A stretch of 32,983 nucleotides of DNA from Gammaproteobacteria bacterium. Its GTDB lineage: Bacteria; Pseudomonadota; Gammaproteobacteria; Steroidobacterales; JABDKV01. Position 1 is the first letter of the stretch, and each line of letters begins with the position of its first letter. The stretch covers positions 1-32,983 of the forward strand of contig JABDKV010000064.1 of NCBI GenBank assembly GCA_013002045.1, written 5' to 3'. The notes under the pieces are model-generated. The model saw only the letters and a list, made by a program, of their open reading frames with translations. It did no database searches and was not told where the DNA came from. The position numbers and the translations under genes are program-made. Shown piece by piece: positions 7,726 to 16,287 of the stretch.

Positions 7726-8660
7726 GCATCGCACATGCTTTCGCGCCGGCCAGCGTCGGTAACGTCGCGGTCGGGTTCGATGTACTGGGTCTGGCGATCG
7801 CCGGACCCGGGGACCGTTGTAGTGCGCGCCGCACGAACCGGCCGGGGGTAGAGATAGCTTCGATACGGGGGCTGGCGGTTGCCCTGCCCACCGATCCCGA
7901 GCGCAATACCGCGGCGCGTAGTGCGGCCAGCCTGCTGGCGCATACCGGTGTCGAATGGGGTGTCGTGCTGGAACTGGAAAAAGGGATCCCGTTGGGCTCG
8001 GGCATGGGCGGCTCTGCTGCATCGGCCGTGGCCGCGGTCTGCGCGGTGAACGCGCTGCTGGACGAACCGTTGCCAACTGCGGATTTGCTGGTGCATGCAC
8101 TGGCCGGCGAGAGTCTCGCCAGCGGCGGTCGCGCGCATGCCGATAACGTTGCGCCGGCTCTGCTGGGTGGCCTGACAATTGCGCAACACGCGGAAGACCG
8201 GTGGTACATGCGTCGTCTGCCGGTACCGTCGTCATTGCGTTGTGTGCTGGTGCACCCGGAGCTTGAAGTCGCAACCCGGACGGGGCGCGCATTGCTCGCC
8301 GATCATGTGCCAATGGACCAGGTTGTCGAACAAATCTCCGCTACAGCGGGTTTTGTTGCCGGTTGCCTGGCCGATGACATCGAACTCATTGGCCGGTCCC
8401 TGCGCGACCCCATAGTCGAACCACAAAGAGCCCACCTGGTGCGCGGCTTTACAACGGTGCAGAGTGCGGCGCTGGAGCAGGGGGCGCTGGGTTGTTCGTT
8501 GTCGGGTAGTGGACCCAGTATGTTTGCATTCGCCCGACCCGAAGACGCTGATCGTATTGCTGGCGCAATGCAGGCGGGTTTCGCCGCGCATGGCATTGCC
8601 AGCGATGCCTGGATATCAGAGCTGGATACACCAGGTGCAACCGCGGAGCTCGTAACGTGA
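7722..8660 (+). CDS. thrB: homoserine kinase ThrB
   Basis: A 312-residue GHMP-family kinase that phosphorylates L-homoserine with ATP, the step between ThrA and ThrC. The N-terminus A-P-A-S-V-G-N-V-A-V-G-F-D-V-L-G is typical. The ATP-binding GHMP motif is P-L-G-S-G-M-G-G-S-A-A-S (about 90-101). A C-terminal L-S-G-S-G-P-S-M-F-A motif is also conserved. It starts inside the thrA stop (ATGA, 7722-7725) and ends inside the thrC start (GTGA, 8657-8660), so the three thr genes are translationally linked. E. coli ThrB can also phosphorylate 4-hydroxy-L-threonine, which gives a possible link to pdxJ in the same unit. Confidence 0.96.
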   Translation: MSIAHAFAPASVGNVAVGFDVLGLAIAGPGDRCSARRTNRPGVEIASIRGLAVALPTDPERNTAARSAASLLAHTGVEWGVVLELEKGIPLGSGMGGSAASAVAAVCAVNALLDEPLPTADLLVHALAGESLASGGRAHADNVAPALLGGLTIAQHAEDRWYMRRLPVPSSLRCVLVHPELEVATRTGRALLADHVPMDQVVEQISATAGFVAGCLADDIELIGRSLRDPIVEPQRAHLVRGFTTVQSAALEQGALGCSLSGSGPSMFAFARPEDADRIAGAMQAGFAAHGIASDAWISELDTPGATAELVT

Positions 8661-9931
8661 AGTTTCACAGTACACGACCAGGTGACACGCCGGTCACTCT
8701 CGGCGAAGCAATTACTCGTGGTCTTGCCGCCAATGGTGGCTTGTTCGTACCGTCCACATGGCCGCAGTTCAATCGTAGTGACTTTGCTCGTGTAGAGACA
8801 TTGCCCGAAGTGGCCCGCATCCTCCTGGCGCCGTTTTTCGAAGGCGATTCTTTGCAACCGCATCTGCCCGACATTTGTGCCGAGAGTTTTAGCTTCCCCA
8901 TTCCGCTGCGACCGGTGGACGGCAAGGGCTTTTCCATACTCGAGTTGTTTCATGGGCCAACGGCGGCATTCAAAGATGTTGGAGCGCGGTTCCTGGCTGC
9001 CGTCATGCACCGGCTCGAGCACGACAACAGCGATCCGTTGACTATCCTCGTGGCTACATCGGGGGATACCGGTGGCGCGGTGGCCGCCGCCTTTCACGGG
9101 CGTAGCGGGATCGAGGTCAAGGTGTTGTACCCCGCCGGCATGGTTTCGCCGCGCCAGGAGAAGCAACTGACATGCTGGGGTGGCAATGTTGCGGCTTTCC
9201 GCGTCGACGGCGCCTTTGATGACTGCCAGGCCCTTGTAAAACAGGCATTTGCAGCAGGCCTGGATCGACGGCTGAGCTCCGCCAACAGCATCAATATCGG
9301 TCGATTGCTGCCGCAATCAGTCTATTACGCGGCAGCTTCACTGTGGCACTGGCGCGAGACCGGCCAGTCGGCCTCGTTCATTGTGCCTACCGGGAACCTG
9401 GGTAACGCGGTCGCCGCAGTCTGGGCGCGGCACATGGGTCTGCCCATAGAACGGATAGTTCTGGCAACGAATGCGAATCGCGTCATTCCCGACTTCCTGG
9501 CAACGGGCGACTGGCAACCGGTTCCGAGTATTGCAACGCTGGCATCGGCCATGGATGTTGGCGACCCGTCAAACATGGAACGTCTGCGTGATCTGTATAA
9601 AGAGTTCGCAACACTCAGGCAACATGTCGACGCCTATACAGTGAATGATGACTGCATCAGGAAGCAGATCGTTGATGACTATCGCGACTATGGCGAGCTG
9701 TGGTGTCCGCACACGGCAACGGCCGTGCATGTGTTCGATAATGAGACAGATGTCGCCACAGACAACATGATTGTCGTCGCGACTGCGCACCCGGCCAAGT
9801 TTGAAACCGTCATCGAACCACTGATTGACACTGCGATCGAGATTCCACCAGCGTTGTCACGTTTGCTGCATCTTGATAGTCATCTCGTTTCCATACCCGC
9901 CGACTTCTCCAGTTTCGCCCGCCATCTTTGA
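8657..9931 (+). CDS. thrC: threonine synthase ThrC
   Basis: A 424-residue PLP enzyme (E. coli ThrC has 428) that converts O-phospho-L-homoserine to L-threonine and phosphate. The PLP lysine is in H-G-P-T-A-A-F-K-D (K106). The phosphate-binding loop is in A-T-S-G-D-T-G-G-A. The S-A-N-S-I-N-I-G-R segment and G-N-L-G-N-A are also conserved. The start is a GTG overlapping the thrB stop as GTGA; the next residues, K-F-H-S-T-R, match the usual ThrC N-terminus. It is the last gene of the pdxJ-thrABC unit and is followed by a hairpin-rich gap. Confidence 0.96.
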   Translation: MKFHSTRPGDTPVTLGEAITRGLAANGGLFVPSTWPQFNRSDFARVETLPEVARILLAPFFEGDSLQPHLPDICAESFSFPIPLRPVDGKGFSILELFHGPTAAFKDVGARFLAAVMHRLEHDNSDPLTILVATSGDTGGAVAAAFHGRSGIEVKVLYPAGMVSPRQEKQLTCWGGNVAAFRVDGAFDDCQALVKQAFAAGLDRRLSSANSINIGRLLPQSVYYAAASLWHWRETGQSASFIVPTGNLGNAVAAVWARHMGLPIERIVLATNANRVIPDFLATGDWQPVPSIATLASAMDVGDPSNMERLRDLYKEFATLRQHVDAYTVNDDCIRKQIVDDYRDYGELWCPHTATAVHVFDNETDVATDNMIVVATAHPAKFETVIEPLIDTAIEIPPALSRLLHLDSHLVSIPADFSSFARHL

Positions 9932-9937
9932 GTCGCG

Positions 9938-10010
9938 GTTGCGCAAGGCGCCACATTAAAAATTGTCCATCGGCGCAACTGAGGTGCAGCCGCAGTCACG
10001 TTGCGCTGCA
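9938..10010. repeat. competing inverted repeats after thrC
   Basis: GTTGCGC (9938-9944), GCGCAAC (9973-9979) and GTTGCGC (10000-10006) are exact copies in alternating orientation, so the middle copy can pair with either neighbour. TGCAGC (9985-9990) and GCTGCA (10005-10010) form a further six-base stem that excludes the second pairing. No T-run follows, so this is not a standard terminator. It may be an mRNA 3' structure or a worn palindromic element. The rest of the gap up to 10156 has only a weak promoter candidate. Confidence 0.45.
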
Positions 10011-10067
10011 GGATTCCGATGTCGAATCAGACAGGTCGGCGCGTTTTGTGAGATGACTGCTGACGTC

Positions 10068-10094
10068 TTGACAACATGTGTCGCGCGGTAAAGA
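10068..10094 (+). promoter_or_regulatory. weak sigma-70-like promoter candidate
   Basis: A perfect TTGACA (10068-10073) is followed, at a short 15-base spacing, by TAAAGA (10089-10094). It lies 63 bases before the NERD-protein start. The spacing is poor, so this is tentative. Confidence 0.25.
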
Positions 10095-10156
10095 TGCAGG
10101 CTTGCGTCGACTCTAGTTAGAATTAAAACGCAGGACAGGACGTTGGGCGTTTTGGA

Positions 10157-10711
10157 ATGACACCTGAACTTACGGCTACCTTTACTATTGTCGCAGCTTC
10201 GGCTGGTTTGATTGCGTACATCTCGCGATCACGCAGTCGTGCACGGCGACTTCTACGCAAGACCATCCGCGCGATCTCTCACGACTTCATTGAGAAAGTC
10301 GTCGTGCCGGATGGTCTCGATGGAAAAATACAGGTCGACTACCTGTTGCTCACGACGCGCGGATTGCTGGTGCTCGATGTAAAGGATGTCGGGGGTGTTG
10401 TCTTTGCCGGCACGTCTTTGGAACGCTGGGCAGTGATCGACGGTGCACAACATTACAAGATCAGTAATCCCATTGGTCCATCGATGGCCCGTGTTATCGC
10501 AATCAAGCGACTGGTGCCGGACCTGCCGGTACACGGTCGTATCGTGTTCACCAGCGACACCGAGTTTCATGGCGATGATTTGCCCAACGTTGTTTCACTT
10601 GAGCAACTGCGAGCAGAATTTCTCGCGGACGATGCTGCGGCGGCCGACAGCTCGGTCGATGCCTTCTATGGCGAATGGGTGAAGTTGCGGGCGCGAGCCG
10701 CAGCTGCCTAA
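10157..10711 (+). CDS. membrane-anchored NERD-domain protein
   Basis: A 184-residue protein. It has an N-terminal hydrophobic segment (about 6-22) followed by an Arg-rich stretch (S-R-S-R-S-R-A-R-R-L-L-R), typical of a membrane anchor with a cytoplasmic body. The body matches the nuclease-related (NERD) domain: Q-V-D-Y-L-L-L (D61), R-G-L-L-V-L-D-V-K-D (D74, K76, the D/E-x-K pair), W-x-V and a later N-P-I-G-P. NERD is distantly related to the PD-(D/E)xK nucleases, so DNA processing is a family-based guess. No ribosome-binding site is obvious. It lies 42 bp upstream of the DUF885-like gene and may be cotranscribed with it. Confidence 0.75.
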   Translation: MTPELTATFTIVAASAGLIAYISRSRSRARRLLRKTIRAISHDFIEKVVVPDGLDGKIQVDYLLLTTRGLLVLDVKDVGGVVFAGTSLERWAVIDGAQHYKISNPIGPSMARVIAIKRLVPDLPVHGRIVFTSDTEFHGDDLPNVVSLEQLRAEFLADDAAAADSSVDAFYGEWVKLRARAAAA

Positions 10712-10753
10712 CGTAAATTCAGCAACTTAGAGAATATTTGTGAGGTGCTTTCA

Positions 10754-12064
10754 ATGCGCTCAGCGTTGTACCTGTTGGTGTCGCTCGTGCTGTTTTCCGG
10801 CTGCGACCGTGAGCCTGTCGAATCCGTTATGAGTTCAGGTGCTGCTTTGTCATCCGAACTCGATGCGGTTGCAAAGGACTACGTGTTACTGGTTCTCGCG
10901 CTCGGTGAGCACGACGGTGACTTTGTCGATGCATACCATGGTCCGGCCGAATGGCGGGAACAGGCACGTACCAACGCATTGACGCCGGCGCAGATCGCAA
11001 CAGCTTCGCAACGACTACGAAACGAACTCGATGGCATCGAGCCCGACGACGAACTGGTGCAGCAGCGGGTCACACTGCTGGGTAAGCAATTGCTTGCGGT
11101 ACAGACACGCGCACAGCAACTCGACGGAGTGGAGTTTAGCTTCGACCAGGAAGCGCAACGGCTTTACGATGTTTTGCCACCGTCTTTGCCGCAATCGCAT
11201 TTCGACGAATTGCTGGGTCAGCTTGACCGGCTGTTGCCTGGCGAGGGCAGCGTGTCGCAGAGACGGAATCGCTTGCAGGCCGATTTCGAAATTCCGACTG
11301 ACAAGCTGGATGCAGTCTTTTCGGAAGCGATCGCCGAGTGTCAGCGGCGCACTCAGGCCTACATTGACCTGCCTGAGGGTGAGCGCTTCGTCGTTGAGTA
11401 CGTCAACGACAAGCCCTGGAGTGGCTACAACTGGTTCCAGGGTGACGCCTACAGTCTTATACAGGTGAATACCGATTTACCGATCTATATCGATCGCGCA
11501 ATTGACCTGGCCTGTCATGAAGGTTATCCGGGTCACCACGTTTTCAATACCCTGCTCGAGCGCGAGTTGGTCGAGAAACGGGGCTGGATGGAGTTCTCGG
11601 TTTATCCATTGTTCAGTCCTATGAGTCTTATCGCCGAGGGTAGCGCCAATTACGGCATCCAGATGGCATTCCCCGGGGACGAGCGCGAGCGCTACGAAGC
11701 TGAAGTTCTGTTTCCGCTGGCCGGTCTCAATAGCGAGCGCGTCGACGAGTACTACGCCATCGAGCGGTTGGCAGAACAACTCAACCACGCTGGCAACGAA
11801 GCTGCCCGTCGTTATCTCGATGGCGATATCGATGCCGCGACGGCGCAAATATGGCTCGAAGACTATGCGTTGATGTCCCCGGAACGGGCAGCACAGCGTG
11901 TGCGCTTCATCGAACGCTATCGCAGCTACGTGATTAACTACAATCTCGGTCAGGACCGGGTGCGGGAATACGTCGAGCGCGGCGCCGACGCTGCCAGCAG
12001 TCGCTGGCAGCGATTCGAACGCCTGCTGTCGACACCGATCAGCGCGTCTATGTTGCAGCAGTGA
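10754..12064 (+). CDS. DUF885-like metallopeptidase-type lipoprotein
   Basis: A 436-residue protein with a lipoprotein signal (V-L-F-S-G-C, C17) and a mostly helical body. H-E-G-Y-P-G-H-H (255-262) and E-G-S-A-N-Y (295-300) are the hallmark pair of DUF885 proteins, which resemble zinc metallopeptidases with an H-E-x-x-x-G-H site and a downstream Glu. The substrate is unknown. I chose the ATG at 10754 because GAGGTG (10742-10747) is placed six bases upstream. A GTG at 10745 is in frame but lies within that site. The stop abuts the stop of the opposing M20 peptidase gene with no gap (TGA|TCA at 12062-12067). Confidence 0.82.
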   Translation: MRSALYLLVSLVLFSGCDREPVESVMSSGAALSSELDAVAKDYVLLVLALGEHDGDFVDAYHGPAEWREQARTNALTPAQIATASQRLRNELDGIEPDDELVQQRVTLLGKQLLAVQTRAQQLDGVEFSFDQEAQRLYDVLPPSLPQSHFDELLGQLDRLLPGEGSVSQRRNRLQADFEIPTDKLDAVFSEAIAECQRRTQAYIDLPEGERFVVEYVNDKPWSGYNWFQGDAYSLIQVNTDLPIYIDRAIDLACHEGYPGHHVFNTLLERELVEKRGWMEFSVYPLFSPMSLIAEGSANYGIQMAFPGDERERYEAEVLFPLAGLNSERVDEYYAIERLAEQLNHAGNEAARRYLDGDIDAATAQIWLEDYALMSPERAAQRVRFIERYRSYVINYNLGQDRVREYVERGADAASSRWQRFERLLSTPISASMLQQ

Positions 12065-13489
12065 TCAGGCCGCGATGCGCTCCTCGCGGTGATAGTGATC
12101 GGCCAGCACCTGTGCAACACAGGAGGTGACGCGCTTACCGGTGGCGATATCGAGAAACTCGTTGGGACCATGGGCATTGGAATGTGGGCCCAGTACGCCG
12201 GTTACCAGGAACTGAACACCGGGAAACTTTTCGCCGAGCATGCCCATGAATGGGATACTGCCACCGGTGCCCATATACATGGCCTGTCTGCCAAAGAAAG
12301 CTTCTGATGCGGTCGCCATTGATTGCGCCAGCCACGGCGCGATCTCGGGAGCACTCCAGCCCTCCATTGCCGAGTCCACTTTAAAGTGAACCTTTGCGCC
12401 GTACGGCGGATCGGTTTCCAGCACGCGCTTGACCTCAGCCGCTGCCGCGTCGGCATCACAGACCGGAGGCAACCGGAACGACAGTTTCACTGTGGTGTTG
12501 GGTCGCAGGACGTTACCGGCCTGCTGCAACTCGGGGATACCGGCAACACCGGTGACGCAAAGAGTCGGGCGCCACCAGTTATTGAGTAACAATTCCACCT
12601 GATCGCTGTCGATCGGTCCGGTGCCTTTCGCCCACGGGTAGCGTTTCCAGACGCCGTCGCCCAGTGTCGCCGCGGTCGCCTTTGCTTCGGCCACACGGGC
12701 TGCCGGGATTTCCGATTTCAGAGCCTCGACAATAATTTCCCCTGAGGTCTCGTTCTCTAGACGGCTAAGCAGGGCACGCAGCACACGAAAGCTGGACGGC
12801 ACGATGCCGCTCGAAGCACCCGAGTGCACGCCTTCTGTCAGCACGTCTATAGACAGGGTGCCGACGAGATTGCCGCGCAAAGTTGTTGTGCACCACAGTT
12901 GGTCGTAATTACCGCATTCAGCATCCAGGCATACGACCAGTGAAGGGGTGCCAATGCGATCAGCAAGGTGGTCGATATAGGCGGGCAGGTCGGGGCTACC
13001 ACTTTCCTCGGAAAACTCAATAACGACAACACAACGCGCGTGCGGGATTTTTTGCTCGGCCAGCGCGCGGATCGCGGTCAGTGAGCCGAACACGGCATAG
13101 CCATCGTCAGCGCCGCCACGACCGTAAAGCCGGCCGTCGCGGATGACGGGCTTCCACGGTCCGAGCTCTTTTTCCCAGCCAGTAAACTCCGGTTGCTTGT
13201 CGAGGTGACCATAAAGCAACACAGTGTCGTCGTTTTGCCCCGGGATCTCGATGAACAGCAGCGGTGTGCGTCCATCAAGTCGCACGATGTCGACGCTCAT
13301 ACCCTCGATTGGTTGCTCGCGACACCACGAAGCCGCCAACTCGGCTGCCTGGTCCATGTAGCCATGCTCAGCCCAGTCGGGATCGAACAGCGGTGACTTG
13401 TTGGGAATCGCGACATAGTCGCAAAGCTGCGGCACGATCGAGTCGTCCCAGGTCTGGTTTACAAAGTTCTCGATTTTCTTGTGGTCCAT
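12065..13489 (-). CDS. M20-family (carnosinase-like) metallopeptidase
   Basis: A 474-residue dinuclear zinc peptidase. Metal-site motifs are in order: Y-G-H-L-D (H95, D97), G-A-D-D-G (D128), F-S-E-E-S-G (E161, E162), C-L-D-A-E (D189), and H-G-P-N-E near the C-terminus. The bulk between 200 and 320 is the dimerisation (lid) domain. M20 enzymes of this size cleave dipeptides or acyl-amino acids; the exact substrate cannot be told. GGAG lies before the ATG, next to the stop of the DUF2959 gene, so it is probably the last gene of the tatD-DUF2959-M20 unit. Confidence 0.9.
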   Translation of the reverse strand: MDHKKIENFVNQTWDDSIVPQLCDYVAIPNKSPLFDPDWAEHGYMDQAAELAASWCREQPIEGMSVDIVRLDGRTPLLFIEIPGQNDDTVLLYGHLDKQPEFTGWEKELGPWKPVIRDGRLYGRGGADDGYAVFGSLTAIRALAEQKIPHARCVVVIEFSEESGSPDLPAYIDHLADRIGTPSLVVCLDAECGNYDQLWCTTTLRGNLVGTLSIDVLTEGVHSGASSGIVPSSFRVLRALLSRLENETSGEIIVEALKSEIPAARVAEAKATAATLGDGVWKRYPWAKGTGPIDSDQVELLLNNWWRPTLCVTGVAGIPELQQAGNVLRPNTTVKLSFRLPPVCDADAAAAEVKRVLETDPPYGAKVHFKVDSAMEGWSAPEIAPWLAQSMATASEAFFGRQAMYMGTGGSIPFMGMLGEKFPGVQFLVTGVLGPHSNAHGPNEFLDIATGKRVTSCVAQVLADHYHREERIAA

Positions 13490-13504
13490 GCGGCTCTCCG
13501 TCTC

Positions 13505-14140
13505 CTAGCTGCTGTTGTTGGCCATGAATTCGTCGGCTGCGGCAATCGCCTGCTCGAGGTCTCTGATTAATCCTGCAACATCGGCCTCGATGACCGCCAC
13601 CTCACCCTGCAACGACGCGATCGCCTGGGCATTGAGATTGTGTTTCAGGAACAGTACCTGGTCGCGAAACGGGTCCAGCACCGGCGCTATACGGGCTTCT
13701 GCGCGACGCATGACAGTCAGCATGTCCTGATAACGTGCGCGAGTTTGTCGCAGCTGCTGCTCGCTCTGTCGCCGTAGCGACGGGCTGCTGTACTGATCCA
13801 GCTCCTGCTCCCATTCACGAAACAGGGCGTTGGCAACATCCTCGATAGCGTCGATACGCTCTCCCACCTCGTCAGCTCTTTCTTCGGAGCGTTCCAGCTC
13901 GCGGTTGAGTTCGTTGTAGGTCTTTTCCAGGTTGCCGCCATCGAAGTTGACGACACTGCGGAATTTCTCCAACGCGGTTTCGAATTGCTCCTTGGCCTCG
14001 ACCTGGGAGTCGCGTGCCGCATCAACGCGGTCGACGAGAATTTCACGTTTGTGCACGCCAAATTGTTCCAGCGTGTTGTAGTAGGCGCTGGAGCAGGCGG
14101 TGAAGACAATAATGCTTAGAAATAAAACGAGCTTTTTCAT
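13505..14140 (-). CDS. DUF2959-family lipoprotein
   Basis: A 211-residue protein with a lipobox I-V-F-T-A-C (C16), then Y-Y-N-x-x-E-x-F-G-x-H-K-R-E-I-L-V-D-R-V, the signature start of DUF2959 proteins. The rest is strongly helical and charged, consistent with long coiled coils (about 35-205). It ends in a run of small residues. The function of the family is not known; an envelope location is expected from the lipobox. It overlaps the tatD stop as ATGA (14137-14140). Confidence 0.85.
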   Translation of the reverse strand: MKKLVLFLSIIVFTACSSAYYNTLEQFGVHKREILVDRVDAARDSQVEAKEQFETALEKFRSVVNFDGGNLEKTYNELNRELERSEERADEVGERIDAIEDVANALFREWEQELDQYSSPSLRRQSEQQLRQTRARYQDMLTVMRRAEARIAPVLDPFRDQVLFLKHNLNAQAIASLQGEVAVIEADVAGLIRDLEQAIAAADEFMANNSS

Positions 14141-14979
14141 GGCTTGGTTTCCGATTGGTGCATGTCATTGGCAGCTGGTAAAGAGAAGAAGCGCCTGGCG
14201 TTAGCGGTTGTAGCCGCGGCCAGCACCTTGGGTTCGTCGCCACGATGCAGCGCCAGCTCATGCAGTATGTGAGCGAGGTGCATGGGTTCATTGCGCCTCG
14301 ACTTCGGCCTGGGACGCAGGTCGCGTGGCAACAGGTAGGGTGCATCGGTTTCGATCATCATCCGTTCTGCCGGGATATACAGCGCCGCATCGCGCAGTGC
14401 CTGACCGCGTCGTTCGTCACAGAACCAGCCGGTTATGCCGATATGCATATCCAGATCGAGATATTCACGGGCCTGTTTTCGATCACCGGTAAAGCAGTGC
14501 GCGACTGCAGCGGGCAAACGGTCGCGGTAATCACGCATGATGCTGAGGAACGGGTCATGCGCGTCGCGCTGGTGCAGGAAAACCGGCAACTGGACACCGA
14601 CGGCAATTTCCAGCTGCTCGACAAAAGCACGCTCCTGGTCAGCGTGGGGTGAAAAGTTGCGGTAAAAATCGAGACCGCATTCACCAATAGCCACCACGAC
14701 CTCGTCTGCGGCGAGTTCGGCAAAGTAGCGCCGGGCATCGTCGTCGAAGTCGCTGGCATGGTGTGGATGCATACCGGCTGTGGCGTAAAGCTCACCGCTG
14801 TACTGGCGCGCCAGCTCGGTAGCGATACGACTGCCATCGACACTGGTCCCGGTAATTACCTGCTGTACGACACCGACAGCACGGGCACGTTCAAGCACCC
14901 GATCACGATCGTGATCGAAGCTGTCGTGGGTCAGGTTGGCACCAATGTCGATCAGTTCGACCGCGTTGGTCTCGGGCAT
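14137..14979 (-). CDS. tatD: TatD-type metal-dependent DNase
   Basis: A 280-residue TIM-barrel metal hydrolase of the TatD family. I-D-I-G-A-N-L-T (near residue 10) replaces the D-x-H-x-H of the YcfH/YjjV branch, as in E. coli TatD proper. Also visible are G-M-H-P-H-H, I-G-E-C-G-L-D-F-Y-R-N, H-C-F-T-G-D, G-I-T-G-W-x-C-D-E-R-R-G and E-T-D-A-P-Y-L-L-P-R-D-L. E. coli TatD is a 3'-5' exonuclease connected to DNA repair and quality control. Here it is not beside tatABC but heads a unit with a lipoprotein and a peptidase. The upstream ribosome-binding site is weak. Confidence 0.95.
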   Translation of the reverse strand: MPETNAVELIDIGANLTHDSFDHDRDRVLERARAVGVVQQVITGTSVDGSRIATELARQYSGELYATAGMHPHHASDFDDDARRYFAELAADEVVVAIGECGLDFYRNFSPHADQERAFVEQLEIAVGVQLPVFLHQRDAHDPFLSIMRDYRDRLPAAVAHCFTGDRKQAREYLDLDMHIGITGWFCDERRGQALRDAALYIPAERMMIETDAPYLLPRDLRPRPKSRRNEPMHLAHILHELALHRGDEPKVLAAATTANARRFFSLPAANDMHQSETKP

Positions 14980-14984
14980 GCTGG

Positions 14985-15014
14985 TTGGCTGGCAATAGGA
15001 CAGCCTCGTACTAT
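14985..15014 (+). promoter_or_regulatory. possible promoter of the ABC-fadH unit
   Basis: TTGGCT (14985-14990), an 18-base spacer and TACTAT (15009-15014) form a sigma-70-like pair 43 bases before the adaptor ATG. They sit in the 78-bp gap between divergent tatD and the adaptor gene. Both hexamers are imperfect. Confidence 0.3.
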
Positions 15015-15057
15015 ACCCTAGCTGTCGTTTGTCATCCCGCCGAGCACAGAAAAATCT

Positions 15058-16287
15058 ATGGCGCTGGATCCGGAGAAACTTGACGCCCTGCGTATAGACG
15101 AGTCCGAGCGATCGGGCAGTAACGTCCTGGGGCGCATTGCAATGTGGTTGTTGCTGATTGTGATCATCGGCGCCGCGGCCTTTGCTTTGTGGCGGTTTGC
15201 CAAGTCCGGCGGCGACAGCGACAATCCACCGCCATTACGCACCGCCACGGCTCAGGCACCACGGCAGTCCGATGCCGGCGTGCTCGATGCATCGGGCTAC
15301 GTCGTTGCGCGACGTCTCGCTACCGTCAGTTCGAAGGTTACCGGTCGTGTCGAGGAAGTCCTGATCGAGGAGGGCATGTCGGTGACGGCCGGTCAGTTGC
15401 TGGCGCGCCTCGACGACAGCTCGGTGCAACCGTTACTCGCGCTGGCTGAAGCGCAGCTCGAGTCCAGGCGCCGCGGTCTGGCCGAAATTGAGGTGCGTCT
15501 GGCCGAAGCGCAACGTCAGCTCGATCGCACCCGTCAGCTGCGCGAGCGCAAGCTGGTTGCTGAAGCCGCGCTTGATGCAGCGCAGGCCGAAGTCGATGCG
15601 TTGCAGGCGCGCCTGAGTGCGGTCCGTTCCGATGTGGCGGTGGCACAGCGTACGGTGGCCTTGCGTCTCCAGGATCTGGCCGACCTGGAGATTCGTGCTC
15701 CCTTCGATGGCGTGGTTGTAACCAAGAACGCCCAGCCTGGAGAAATGATTTCGCCGGTTTCCGCCGGTGGCGGTTTTACCCGGACTGGTATTGGTACGGT
15801 CGTCGATATGGACTCGCGCGAGATCGAGGTCGATGTTAATGAGGCCTATATCAATCGCGTCGACGCCGGTCAGCGGGTCGTGGCAATACTCGATGCCTAC
15901 AGTGACTGGGAAATTCCGGCCAGCGTGATCAATATCGTCCCGACAGCCGATCGCCAGCGCGCCACGGTCAAAGTGCGCATTGCCTTTGACCGCCTCGATC
16001 CTCGCATCCTGCCCGATATGGGGGTCAAGGTGCGATTTCTCGAGAATGCCGCGCAAATCGCCGCAGGACCGGAGATCCGGGCAACCGTCCCGACCGCAGC
16101 GATTCGCAGCGAAGCAGGCCAGGATTTTGTCTGGCTGGTCAGAAATGGCACGATTGAGCGGCGTGGCGTGCAAACTGCGCGTCGTCAGGGTAGTCGCATT
16201 GGTATCGTTGCCGGCCTGTCGCCCGGGGACGAGGTTGTAACCTCGACAGAGATCGAGCTGCAACCAGGGATGCAAGTGGGGGAATGA
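15058..16287 (+). CDS. periplasmic adaptor (HlyD/MacA-like) of an ABC export system
   Basis: A 409-residue membrane fusion protein. It has a short cytoplasmic N-terminus, one membrane helix (about 26-46), then the lipoyl half-motif G-Y-V-V-A-R-R-L-A-T-V-S-S-K-V-T-G-R-V. A long alpha-helical hairpin (about 120-210) is rich in L, E, A, R and Q, followed by a second lipoyl part (L-E-I-R-A-P-F-D-G-V-V) and beta-barrel and membrane-proximal domains. Such adaptors link an inner-membrane ABC transporter to an outer-membrane duct or to the periplasm. It is the first gene of a block with ATPase and two permeases, and its stop directly precedes the ATPase start. Confidence 0.92.
   Translation: MALDPEKLDALRIDESERSGSNVLGRIAMWLLLIVIIGAAAFALWRFAKSGGDSDNPPPLRTATAQAPRQSDAGVLDASGYVVARRLATVSSKVTGRVEEVLIEEGMSVTAGQLLARLDDSSVQPLLALAEAQLESRRRGLAEIEVRLAEAQRQLDRTRQLRERKLVAEAALDAAQAEVDALQARLSAVRSDVAVAQRTVALRLQDLADLEIRAPFDGVVVTKNAQPGEMISPVSAGGGFTRTGIGTVVDMDSREIEVDVNEAYINRVDAGQRVVAILDAYSDWEIPASVINIVPTADRQRATVKVRIAFDRLDPRILPDMGVKVRFLENAAQIAAGPEIRATVPTAAIRSEAGQDFVWLVRNGTIERRGVQTARRQGSRIGIVAGLSPGDEVVTSTEIELQPGMQVGE

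Noticed and set aside
8303-9316. 337-residue -strand open frame
   Set aside because: It lies antisense across thrB and thrC, which are fully supported; the product has no recognisable motif.
10047-10062. CRP-like TGTGA-gatgac-TGCTG before the NERD gene
   Set aside because: Only the left half matches, and no promoter is placed suitably.
15433-16275. 280-residue -strand open frame
   Set aside because: It is antisense to the adaptor gene and has no domain or ribosome-binding site.
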